Shown in pieces: positions 13,701 through 25,700 of a stretch of 64,000 nucleotides of DNA. The notes beneath the pieces are model-generated. The model did not search any database and was not told where the DNA came from. It saw only the letters and a list, made by a program, of their open reading frames with translations. The stretch spans positions 1 through 64,000 of the forward strand of contig CM024172.1 of the NCBI GenBank assembly GCA_013433145.1. The letters are read 5' to 3'. Source of the DNA: Ascaris suum. Lineage: Eukaryota; Nematoda; Chromadorea; Rhabditida; Ascarididae. How positions within the stretch are numbered: the first letter of the stretch is position 1; each line of letters opens with the position of its first letter. Position numbers and translations under genes: made by a program.

Positions 13701-16700
13701 TAAGCCTAAGCCTAAGCCTAAGCCTAAGCCTAAGCCTAAGCCTAAGCCTAAGCCTAAGCCTAAGCCTAAGCCTAAGCCTAAGCCTAAGCCTAAGCCTAAG
13801 CCTAAGCCTAAGCCTAAGCCTAAGCCTAAGCCTAAGCCTAAGCCTAAGCCTAAGCCTAAGCCTAAGCCTAAGCCTAAGCCTAAGCCTAAGCCTAAGCCTA
13901 AGCCTAAGCCTAAGCCTAAGCCTAAGCCTAAGCCTAAGCCTAAGCCTAAGCCTAAGCCTAAGCCTAAGCCTAAGCCTAAGCCTAAGCCTAAGCCTAAGCC
14001 TAAGCCTAAGCCTAAGCCTAAGCCTAAGCCTAAGCCTAAGCCTAAGCCTAAGCCTAAGCCTAAGCCTAAGCCTAAGCCTAAGCCTAAGCCTAAGCCTAAG
14101 CCTAAGCCTAAGCCTAAGCCTAAGCCTAAGCCTAAGCCTAAGCCTAAGCCTAAGCCTAAGCCTAAGCCTAAGCCTAAGCCTAAGCCTAAGCCTAAGCCTA
14201 AGCCTAAGCCTAAGCCTAAGCCTAAGCCTAAGCCTAAGCCTAAGCCTAAGCCTAAGCCTAAGCCTAAGCCTAAGCCTAAGCCTAAGCCTAAGCCTAAGCC
14301 TAAGCCTAAGCCTAAGCCTAAGCCTAAGCCTAAGCCTAAGCCTAAGCCTAAGCCTAAGCCTAAGCCTAAGCCTAAGCCTAAGCCTAAGCCTAAGCCTAAG
14401 CCTAAGCCTAAGCCTAAGCCTAAGCCTAAGCCTAAGCCTAAGCCTAAGCCTAAGCCTAAGCCTAAGCCTAAGCCTAAGCCTAAGCCTAAGCCTAAGCCTA
14501 AGCCTAAGCCTAAGCCTAAGCCTAAGCCTAAGCCTAAGCCTAAGCCTAAGCCTAAGCCTAAGCCTAAGCCTAAGCCTAAGCCTAAGCCTAAGCCTAAGCC
14601 TAAGCCTAAGCCTAAGCCTAAGCCTAAGCCTAAGCCTAAGCCTAAGCCTAAGCCTAAGCCTAAGCCTAAGCCTAAGCCTAAGCCTAAGCCTAAGCCTAAG
14701 CCTAAGCCTAAGCCTAAGCCTAAGCCTAAGCCTAAGCCTAAGCCTAAGCCTAAGCCTAAGCCTAAGCCTAAGCCTAAGCCTAAGCCTAAGCCTAAGCCTA
14801 AGCCTAAGCCTAAGCCTAAGCCTAAGCCTAAGCCTAAGCCTAAGCCTAAGCCTAAGCCTAAGCCTAAGCCTAAGCCTAAGCCTAAGCCTAAGCCTAAGCC
14901 TAAGCCTAAGCCTAAGCCTAAGCCTAAGCCTAAGCCTAAGCCTAAGCCTAAGCCTAAGCCTAAGCCTAAGCCTAAGCCTAAGCCTAAGCCTAAGCCTAAG
15001 CCTAAGCCTAAGCCTAAGCCTAAGCCTAAGCCTAAGCCTAAGCCTAAGCCTAAGCCTAAGCCTAAGCCTAAGCCTAAGCCTAAGCCTAAGCCTAAGCCTA
15101 AGCCTAAGCCTAAGCCTAAGCCTAAGCCTAAGCCTAAGCCTAAGCCTAAGCCTAAGCCTAAGCCTAAGCCTAAGCCTAAGCCTAAGCCTAAGCCTAAGCC
15201 TAAGCCTAAGCCTAAGCCTAAGCCTAAGCCTAAGCCTAAGCCTAAGCCTAAGCCTAAGCCTAAGCCTAAGCCTAAGCCTAAGCCTAAGCCTAAGCCTAAG
15301 CCTAAGCCTAAGCCTAAGCCTAAGCCTAAGCCTAAGCCTAAGCCTAAGCCTAAGCCTAAGCCTAAGCCTAAGCCTAAGCCTAAGCCTAAGCCTAAGCCTA
15401 AGCCTAAGCCTAAGCCTAAGCCTAAGCCTAAGCCTAAGCCTAAGCCTAAGCCTAAGCCTAAGCCTAAGCCTAAGCCTAAGCCTAAGCCTAAGCCTAAGCC
15501 TAAGCCTAAGCCTAAGCCTAAGCCTAAGCCTAAGCCTAAGCCTAAGCCTAAGCCTAAGCCTAAGCCTAAGCCTAAGCCTAAGCCTAAGCCTAAGCCTAAG
15601 CCTAAGCCTAAGCCTAAGCCTAAGCCTAAGCCTAAGCCTAAGCCTAAGCCTAAGCCTAAGCCTAAGCCTAAGCCTAAGCCTAAGCCTAAGCCTAAGCCTA
15701 AGCCTAAGCCTAAGCCTAAGCCTAAGCCTAAGCCTAAGCCTAAGCCTAAGCCTAAGCCTAAGCCTAAGCCTAAGCCTAAGCCTAAGCCTAAGCCTAAGCC
15801 TAAGCCTAAGCCTAAGCCTAAGCCTAAGCCTAAGCCTAAGCCTAAGCCTAAGCCTAAGCCTAAGCCTAAGCCTAAGCCTAAGCCTAAGCCTAAGCCTAAG
15901 CCTAAGCCTAAGCCTAAGCCTAAGCCTAAGCCTAAGCCTAAGCCTAAGCCTAAGCCTAAGCCTAAGCCTAAGCCTAAGCCTAAGCCTAAGCCTAAGCCTA
16001 AGCCTAAGCCTAAGCCTAAGCCTAAGCCTAAGCCTAAGCCTAAGCCTAAGCCTAAGCCTAAGCCTAAGCCTAAGCCTAAGCCTAAGCCTAAGCCTAAGCC
16101 TAAGCCTAAGCCTAAGCCTAAGCCTAAGCCTAAGCCTAAGCCTAAGCCTAAGCCTAAGCCTAAGCCTAAGCCTAAGCCTAAGCCTAAGCCTAAGCCTAAG
16201 CCTAAGCCTAAGCCTAAGCCTAAGCCTAAGCCTAAGCCTAAGCCTAAGCCTAAGCCTAAGCCTAAGCCTAAGCCTAAGCCTAAGCCTAAGCCTAAGCCTA
16301 AGCCTAAGCCTAAGCCTAAGCCTAAGCCTAAGCCTAAGCCTAAGCCTAAGCCTAAGCCTAAGCCTAAGCCTAAGCCTAAGCCTAAGCCTAAGCCTAAGCC
16401 TAAGCCTAAGCCTAAGCCTAAGCCTAAGCCTAAGCCTAAGCCTAAGCCTAAGCCTAAGCCTAAGCCTAAGCCTAAGCCTAAGCCTAAGCCTAAGCCTAAG
16501 CCTAAGCCTAAGCCTAAGCCTAAGCCTAAGCCTAAGCCTAAGCCTAAGCCTAAGCCTAAGCCTAAGCCTAAGCCTAAGCCTAAGCCTAAGCCTAAGCCTA
16601 AGCCTAAGCCTAAGCCTAAGCCTAAGCCTAAGCCTAAGCCTAAGCCTAAGCCTAAGCCTAAGCCTAAGCCTAAGCCTAAGCCTAAGCCTAAGCCTAAGCC

Positions 16701-19700
16701 TAAGCCTAAGCCTAAGCCTAAGCCTAAGCCTAAGCCTAAGCCTAAGCCTAAGCCTAAGCCTAAGCCTAAGCCTAAGCCTAAGCCTAAGCCTAAGCCTAAG
16801 CCTAAGCCTAAGCCTAAGCCTAAGCCTAAGCCTAAGCCTAAGCCTAAGCCTAAGCCTAAGCCTAAGCCTAAGCCTAAGCCTAAGCCTAAGCCTAAGCCTA
16901 AGCCTAAGCCTAAGCCTAAGCCTAAGCCTAAGCCTAAGCCTAAGCCTAAGCCTAAGCCTAAGCCTAAGCCTAAGCCTAAGCCTAAGCCTAAGCCTAAGCC
17001 TAAGCCTAAGCCTAAGCCTAAGCCTAAGCCTAAGCCTAAGCCTAAGCCTAAGCCTAAGCCTAAGCCTAAGCCTAAGCCTAAGCCTAAGCCTAAGCCTAAG
17101 CCTAAGCCTAAGCCTAAGCCTAAGCCTAAGCCTAAGCCTAAGCCTAAGCCTAAGCCTAAGCCTAAGCCTAAGCCTAAGCCTAAGCCTAAGCCTAAGCCTA
17201 AGCCTAAGCCTAAGCCTAAGCCTAAGCCTAAGCCTAAGCCTAAGCCTAAGCCTAAGCCTAAGCCTAAGCCTAAGCCTAAGCCTAAGCCTAAGCCTAAGCC
17301 TAAGCCTAAGCCTAAGCCTAAGCCTAAGCCTAAGCCTAAGCCTAAGCCTAAGCCTAAGCCTAAGCCTAAGCCTAAGCCTAAGCCTAAGCCTAAGCCTAAG
17401 CCTAAGCCTAAGCCTAAGCTAAGCCTAAGCCTAAGCCTAAGCCTAAGCCTAAGCCTAAGCCTAAGCCTAAGCCTAAGCCTAAGCCTAAGCCTAAGCCTAA
17501 GCCTAAGCCTAAGCCTAAGCCTAAGCCTAAGCCTAAGCCTAAGCCTAAGCCTAAGCCTAAGCCTAAGCCTAAGCCTAAGCCTAAGCCTAAGCCTAAGCCT
17601 AAGCCTAAGCCTAAGCCTAAGCCTAAGCCTAAGCCTAAGCCTAAGCCTAAGCCTAAGCCTAAGCCTAAGCCTAAGCCTAAGCCTAAGCCTAAGCCTAAGC
17701 CTAAGCCTAAGCCTAAGCCTAAGCCTAAGCCTAAGCCTAAGCCTAAGCCTAAGCCTAAGCCTAAGCCTAAGCCTAAGCCTAAGCCTAAGCCTAAGCCTAA
17801 GCCTAAGCCTAAGCCTAAGCCTAAGCCTAAGCCTAAGCCTAAGCCTAAGCCTAAGCCTAAGCCTAAGCCTAAGCCTAAGCCTAAGCCTAAGCCTAAGCCT
17901 AAGCCTAAGCCTAAGCCTAAGCCTAAGCCTAAGCCTAAGCCTAAGCCTAAGCCTAAGCCTAAGCCTAAGCCTAAGCCTAAGCCTAAGCCTAAGCCTAAGC
18001 CTAAGCCTAAGCCTAAGCCTAAGCCTAAGCCTAAGCCTAAGCCTAAGCCTAAGCCTAAGCCTAAGCCTAAGCCTAAGCCTAAGCCTAAGCCTAAGCCTAA
18101 GCCTAAGCCTAAGCCTAAGCCTAAGCCTAAGCCTAAGCCTAAGCCTAAGCCTAAGCCTAAGCCTAAGCCTAAGCCTAAGCCTAAGCCTAAGCCTAAGCCT
18201 AAGCCTAAGCCTAAGCCTAAGCCTAAGCCTAAGCCTAAGCCTAAGCCTAAGCCTAAGCCTAAGCCTAAGCCTAAGCCTAAGCCTAAGCCTAAGCCTAAGC
18301 CTAAGCCTAAGCCTAAGCCTAAGCCTAAGCCTAAGCCTAAGCCTAAGCCTAAGCCTAAGCCTAAGCCTAAGCCTAAGCCTAAGCCTAAGCCTAAGCTAAG
18401 CCTAAGCCTAAGCCTAAGCCTAAGCCTAAGCCTAAGCCTAAGCCTAAGCCTAAGCCTAAGCCTAAGCCTAAGCCTAAGCCTAAGCCTAAGCCTAAGCCTA
18501 AGCCTAAGCCTAAGCCTAAGCCTAAGCCTAAGCCTAAGCCTAAGCCTAAGCCTAAGCCTAAGCCTAAGCCTAAGCCTAAGCCTAAGCCTAAGCCTAAGCC
18601 TAAGCCTAAGCCTAAGCCTAAGCCTAAGCCTAAGCCTAAGCCTAAGCCTAAGCCTAAGCCTAAGCCTAAGCCTAAGCCTAAGCCTAAGCCTAAGCCTAAG
18701 CCTAAGCCTAAGCCTAAGCCTAAGCCTAAGCCTAAGCCTAAGCCTAAGCCTAAGCCTAAGCCTAAGCCTAAGAAGCCTAAGCCTAAGCCTAAGCCTAAGC
18801 CTAAGCCTAAGCCTAAGCCTAAGCCTAAGCCTAAGCCTAAGCCTAAGCCTAAGCCTAAGCCTAAGCCTAAGCCTAAGCCTAAGCCTAAGCCTAAGCCTAA
18901 GCCTAAGCCTAAGCCTAAGCCTAAGCCTAAGCCTAAGCCTAAGCCTAAGCCTAAGCCTAAGCCTAAGCCTAAGCCTAAGCCTAAGCCTAAGCCTAAGCCT
19001 AAGCCTAAGCCTAAGCCTAAGCCTAAGCCTAAGCCTAAGCCTAAGCCTAAGCCTAAGCCTAAGCCTAAGCCTAAGCCTAAGCCTAAGCCTAAGCCTAAGC
19101 CTAAGCCTAAGCCTAAGCCTAAGCCTAAGCCTAAGCCTAAGCCTAAGCCTAAGCCTAAGCCTAAGCCTAAGCCTAAGCCTAAGCCTAAGCCTAAGCCTAA
19201 GCCTAAGCCTAAGCCTAAGCCTAAGCCTAAGCCTAAGCCTAAGCCTAAGCCTAAGCCTAAGCCTAAGCCTAAGCCTAAGCCTAAGCCTAAGCCTAAGCCT
19301 AAGCCTAAGCCTAAGCCTAAGCCTAAGCCTAAGCCTAAGCCTAAGCCTAAGCCTAAGCCTAAGCCTAAGCCTAAGCCTAAGCCTAAGCCTAAGCCTAAGC
19401 CTAAGCCTAAGCCTAAGCCTAAGCCTAAGCCTAAGCCTAAGCCTAAGCCTAAGCCTAAGCCTAAGCCTAAGCCTAAGCCTAAGCCTAAGCCTAAGCCTAA
19501 GCCTAAGCCTAAGCCTAAGCCTAAGCCTAAGCCTAAGCCTAAGCCTAAGCCTAAGCCTAAGCCTAAGCCTAAGCCTAAGCCTAAGCCTAAGCCTAAGCCT
19601 AAGCCTAAGCCTAAGCCTAAGCCTAAGCCTAAGCCTAAGCCTAAGCCTAAGCCTAAGCCTAAGCCTAAGCCTAAGCCTAAGCCTAAGCCTAAGCCTAAGC

Positions 19701-22700
19701 CTAAGCCTAAGCCTAAGCCTAAGCCTAAGCCTAAGCCTAAGCCTAAGCCTAAGCCTAAGCCTAAGCCTAAGCCTAAGCCTAAGCCTAAGCCTAAGCCTAA
19801 GCCTAAGCCTAAGCCTAAGCCTAAGCCTAAGCCTAAGCCTAAGCCTAAGCCTAAGCCTAAGCCTAAGCCTAAGCCTAAGCCTAAGCCTAAGCCTAAGCCT
19901 AAGCCTAAGCCTAAGCCTAAGCCTAAGCCTAAGCCTAAGCCTAAGCCTAAGCCTAAGCCTAAGCCTAAGCCTAAGCCTAAGCCTAAGCCTAAGCCTAAGC
20001 CTAAGCCTAAGCCTAAGCCTAAGCCTAAGCCTAAGCCTAAGCCTAAGCCTAAGCCTAAGCCTAAGCCTAAGCCTAAGCCTAAGCCTAAGCCTAAGCCTAA
20101 GCCTAAGCCTAAGCCTAAGCCTAAGCCTAAGCCTAAGCCTAAGCCTAAGCCTAAGCCTAAGCCTAAGCCTAAGCCTAAGCCTAAGCCTAAGCCTAAGCCT
20201 AAGCCTAAGCCTAAGCCTAAGCCTAAGCCTAAGCCTAAGCCTAAGCCTAAGCCTAAGCCTAAGCCTAAGCCTAAGCCTAAGCCTAAGCCTAAGCCTAAGC
20301 CTAAGCCTAAGCCTAAGCCTAAGCCTAAGCCTAAGCCTAAGCCTAAGCCTAAGCCTAAGCCTAAGCCTAAGCCTAAGCCTAAGCCTAAGCCTAAGCCTAA
20401 GCCTAAGCCTAAGCCTAAGCCTAAGCCTAAGCCTAAGCCTAAGCCTAAGCCTAAGCCTAAGCCTAAGCCTAAGCCTAAGCCTAAGCCTAAGCCTAAGCCT
20501 AAGCCTAAGCCTAAGCCTAAGCCTAAGCCTAAGCCTAAGCCTAAGCCTAAGCCTAAGCCTAAGCCTAAGCCTAAGCCTAAGCCTAAGCCTAAGCCTAAGC
20601 CTAAGCCTAAGCCTAAGCCTAAGCCTAAGCCTAAGCCTAAGCCTAAGCCTAAGCCTAAGCCTAAGCCTAAGCCTAAGCCTAAGCCTAAGCCTAAGCCTAA
20701 GCCTAAGCCTAAGCCTAAGCCTAAGCCTAAGCCTAAGCCTAAGCCTAAGCCTAAGCCTAAGCCTAAGCCTAAGCCTAAGCCTAAGCCTAAGCCTAAGCCT
20801 AAGCCTAAGCCTAAGCCTAAGCCTAAGCCTAAGCCTAAGCCTAAGCCTAAGCCTAAGCCTAAGCCTAAGCCTAAGCCTAAGCCTAAGCCTAAGCCTAAGC
20901 CTAAGCCTAAGCCTAAGCCTAAGCCTAAGCCTAAGCCTAAGCCTAAGCCAAGCCTAAGCCTAAGCCTAAGCCTAAGCCTAAGCCTAAGCCTAAGCCTAAG
21001 CCTAAGCCTAAGCCTAAGCCTAAGCCTAAGCCTAAGCCTAAGCCTAAGCCTAAGCCTAAGCCTAAGCCTAAGCCTAAGCCTAAGCCTAAGCCTAAGCCTA
21101 AGCCTAAGCCTAAGCCTAAGCCTAAGCCTAAGCCTAAGCCTAAGCCTAAGCCTAAGCCTAAGCCTAAGCCTAAGCCTAAGCCTAAGCCTAAGCCTAAGCC
21201 TAAGCCTAAGCCTAAGCCTAAGCCTAAGCCTAAGCCTAAGCCTAAGCCTAAGCCTAAGCCTAAGCCTAAGCCTAAGCCTAAGCCTAAGCCTAAGCCTAAG
21301 CCTAAGCCTAAGCCTAAGCCTAAGCCTAAGCCTAAGCCTAAGCCTAAGCCTAAGCCTAAGCCTAAGCCTAAGCCTAAGCCTAAGCCTAAGCCTAAGCCTA
21401 AGCCTAAGCCTAAGCCTAAGCCTAAGCCTAAGCCTAAGCCTAAGCCTAAGCCTAAGCCTAAGCCTAAGCCTAAGCCTAAGCCTAAGCCTAAGCCTAAGCC
21501 TAAGCCTAAGCCTAAGCCTAAGCCTAAGCCTAAGCCTAAGCCTAAGCCTAAGCCTAAGCCTAAGCCTAAGCCTAAGCCTAAGCCTAAGCCTAAGCCTAAG
21601 CCTAAGCCTAAGCCTAAGCCTAAGCCTAAGCCTAAGCCTAAGCCTAAGCCTAAGCCTAAGCCTAAGCCTAAGCCTAAGCCTAAGCCTAAGCCTAAGCCTA
21701 AGCCTAAGCCTAAGCCTAAGCCTAAGCCTAAGCCTAAGCCTAAGCCTAAGCCTAAGCCTAAGCCTAAGCCTAAGCCTAAGCCTAAGCCTAAGCCTAAGCC
21801 TAAGCCTAAGCCTAAGCCTAAGCCTAAGCCTAAGCCTAAGCCTAAGCCTAAGCCTAAGCCTAAGCCTAAGCCTAAGCCTAAGCCTAAGCCTAAGCCTAAG
21901 CCTAAGCCTAAGCCTAAGCCTAAGCCTAAGCCTAAGCCTAAGCCTAAGCCTAAGCCTAAGCCTAAGCCTAAGCCTAAGCCTAAGCCTAAGCCTAAGCCTA
22001 AGCCTAAGCCTAAGCCTAAGCCTAAGCCTAAGCCTAAGCCTAAGCCTAAGCCTAAGCCTAAGCCTAAGCCTAAGCCTAAGCCTAAGCCTAAGCCTAAGCC
22101 TAAGCCTAAGCCTAAGCCTAAGCCTAAGCCTAAGCCTAAGCCTAAGCCTAAGCCTAAGCCTAAGCCTAAGCCTAAGCCTAAGCCTAAGCCTAAGCCTAAG
22201 CCTAAGCCTAAGCCTAAGCCTAAGCCTAAGCCTAAGCCTAAGCCTAAGCCTAAGCCTAAGCCTAAGCCTAAGCCTAAGCCTAAGCCTAAGCCTAAGCCTA
22301 AGCCTAAGCCTAAGCCTAAGCCTAAGCCTAAGCCTAAGCCTAAGCCTAAGCCTAAGCCTAAGCCTAAGCCTAAGCCTAAGCCTAAGCCTAAGCCTAAGCC
22401 TAAGCCTAAGCCTAAGCCTAAGCCTAAGCCTAAGCCTAAGCCTAAGCCTAAGCCTAAGCCTAAGCCTAAGCCTAAGCCTAAGCCTAAGCCTAAGCCTAAG
22501 CCTAAGCCTAAGCCTAAGCCTAAGCCTAAGCCTAAGCCTAAGCCTAAGCCTAAGCCTAAGCCTAAGCCTAAGCCTAAGCCTAAGCCTAAGCCTAAGCCTA
22601 AGCCTAAGCCTAAGCCTAAGCCTAAGCCTAAGCCTAAGCCTAAGCCTAAGCCTAAGCCTAAGCCTAAGCCTAAGCCTAAGCCTAAGCCTAAGCCTAAGCC

Positions 22701-25700
22701 TAAGCCTAAGCCTAAGCCTAAGCCTAAGCCTAAGCCTAAGCCTAAGCCTAAGCCTAAGCCTAAGCCTAAGCCTAAGCCTAAGCCTAAGCCTAAGCCTAAG
22801 CCTAAGCCTAAGCCTAAGCCTAAGCCTAAGCCTAAGCCTAAGCCTAAGCCTAAGCCTAAGCCTAAGCCTAAGCCTAAGCCTAAGCCTAAGCCTAAGCCTA
22901 AGCCTAAGCCTAAGCCTAAGCCTAAGCCTAAGCCTAAGCCTAAGCCTAAGCCTAAGCCTAAGCCTAAGCCTAAGCCTAAGCCTAAGCCTAAGCCTAAGCC
23001 TAAGCCTAAGCCTAAGCCTAAGCCTAAGCCTAAGCCTAAGCCTAAGCCTAAGCCTAAGCCTAAGCCTAAGCCTAAGCCTAAGCCTAAGCCTAAGCCTAAG
23101 CCTAAGCCTAAGCCTAAGCCTAAGCCTAAGCCTAAGCCTAAGCCTAAGCCTAAGCCTAAGCCTAAGCCTAAGCCTAAGCCTAAGCCTAAGCCTAAGCCTA
23201 AGCCTAAGCCTAAGCCTAAGCCTAAGCCTAAGCCTAAGCCTAAGCCTAAGCCTAAGCCTAAGCCTAAGCCTAAGCCTAAGCCTAAGCCTAAGCCTAAGCC
23301 TAAGCCTAAGCCTAAGCCTAAGCCTAAGCCTAAGCCTAAGCCTAAGCCTAAGCCTAAGCCTAAGCCTAAGCCTAAGCCTAAGCCTAAGCCTAAGCCTAAG
23401 CCTAAGCCTAAGCCTAAGCCTAAGCCTAAGCCTAAGCCTAAGCCTAAGCCTAAGCCTAAGCCTAAGCCTAAGCCTAAGCCTAAGCCTAAGCCTAAGCCTA
23501 AGAAGCCTAAGCCTAAGCCTAAGCCTAAGCCTAAGCCTAAGCCTAAGCCTAAGCCTAAGCCTAAGCCTAAGCCTAAGCCTAAGCCTAAGCCTAAGCCTAA
23601 GCCTAAGCCTAAGCCTAAGCCTAAGCCTAAGCCTAAGCCTAAGCCTAAGCCTAAGCCTAAGCCTAAGCCTAAGCCTAAGCCTAAGCCTAAGCCTAAGCCT
23701 AAGCCTAAGCCTAAGCCTAAGCCTAAGCCTAAGCCTAAGCCTAAGCCTAAGCCTAAGCCTAAGCCTAAGCCTAAGCCTAAGCCTAAGCCTAAGCCTAAGC
23801 CTAAGCCTAAGCCTAAGCCTAAGCCTAAGCCTAAGCCTAAGCCTAAGCCTAAGCCTAAGCCTAAGCCTAAGCCTAAGCCTAAGCCTAAGCCTAAGCCTAA
23901 GCCTAAGCCTAAGCCTAAGCCTAAGCCTAAGCCTAAGCCTAAGCCTAAGCCTAAGCCTAAGCCTAAGCCTAAGCCTAAGCCTAAGCCTAAGCCTAAGCCT
24001 AAGCCTAAGCCTAAGCCTAAGCCTAAGCCTAAGCCTAAGCCTAAGCCTAAGCCTAAGCCTAAGCCTAAGCCTAAGCCTAAGCCTAAGCCTAAGCCTAAGC
24101 CTAAGCCTAAGCCTAAGCCTAAGCCTAAGCCTAAGCCTAAGCCTAAGCCTAAGCCTAAGCCTAAGCCTAAGCCTAAGAAGCCTAAGCCTAAGCCTAAGCC
24201 TAAGCCTAAGCCTAAGCCTAAGCCTAAGCCTAAGCCTAAGCCTAAGCCTAAGCCTAAGCCTAAGCCTAAGCCTAAGCCTAAGCCTAAGCCTAAGCCTAAG
24301 CCTAAGCCTAAGCCTAAGCCTAAGCCTAAGCCTAAGCCTAAGCCTAAGCCTAAGCCTAAGCCTAAGCCTAAGCCTAAGCCTAAGCCTAAGCCTAAGCCTA
24401 AGCCTAAGCCTAAGCCTAAGCCTAAGCCTAAGCCTAAGCCTAAGCCTAAGCCTAAGCCTAAGCCTAAGCCTAAGCCTAAGCCTAAGCCTAAGCCTAAGCC
24501 TAAGCCTAAGCCTAAGCCTAAGCCTAAGCCTAAGCCTAAGCCTAAGCCTAAGCCTAAGCCTAAGCCTAAGCCTAAGCCTAAGCCTAAGCCTAAGCCTAAG
24601 CCTAAGCCTAAGCCTAAGCCTAAGCCTAAGCCTAAGCCTAAGCCTAAGCCTAAGCCTAAGCCTAAGCCTAAGCCTAAGCCTAAGCCTAAGCCTAAGCCTA
24701 AGCCTAAGCCTAAGCCTAAGCCTAAGCCTAAGCCTAAGCCTAAGCCTAAGCCTAAGCCTAAGCCTAAGCCTAAGCCTAAGCCTAAGCCTAAGCCTAAGCC
24801 TAAGCCTAAGCCTAAGCCTAAGCCTAAGCCTAAGCCTAAGCCTAAGCCTAAGCCTAAGCCTAAGCCTAAGCCTAAGCCTAAGCCTAAGCCTAAGCCTAAG
24901 CCTAAGCCTAAGCCTAAGCCTAAGCCTAAGCCTAAGCCTAAGCCTAAGCCTAAGCCTAAGCCTAAGCCTAAGCCTAAGCCTAAGCCTAAGCCTAAGCCTA
25001 AGCCTAAGCCTAAGCCTAAGCCTAAGCCTAAGCCTAAGCCTAAGCCTAAGCCTAAGCCTAAGCCTAAGCCTAAGCCTAAGCCTAAGCCTAAGCCTAAGCC
25101 TAAGCCTAAGCCTAAGCCTAAGCCTAAGCCTAAGCCTAAGCCTAAGCCTAAGCCTAAGCCTAAGCCTAAGCCTAAGCCTAAGCCTAAGCCTAAGCCTAAG
25201 CCTAAGCCTAAGCCTAAGCCTAAGCCTAAGCCTAAGCCTAAGCCTAAGCCTAAGCCTAAGCCTAAGCCTAAGCCTAAGCCTAAGCCTAAGCCTAAGCCTA
25301 AGCCTAAGCCTAAGCCTAAGCCTAAGCCTAAGCCTAAGCCTAAGCCTAAGCCTAAGCCTAAGCCTAAGCCTAAGCCTAAGCCTAAGCCTAAGCCTAAGCC
25401 TAAGCCTAAGCCTAAGCCTAAGCCTAAGCCTAAGCCTAAGCCTAAGCCTAAGCCTAAGCCTAAGCCTAAGCCTAAGCCTAAGCCTAAGCCTAAGCCTAAG
25501 CCTAAGCCTAAGCCTAAGCCTAAGCCTAAGCCTAAGCCTAAGCCTAAGCCTAAGCCTAAGCCTAAGCCTAAGCCTAAGCCTAAGCCTAAGCCTAAGCCTA
25601 AGCCTAAGCCTAAGCCTAAGCCTAAGCCTAAGCCTAAGCCTAAGCCTAAGCCTAAGCCTAAGCCTAAGCCTAAGCCTAAGCCTAAGCCTAAGCCTAAGCC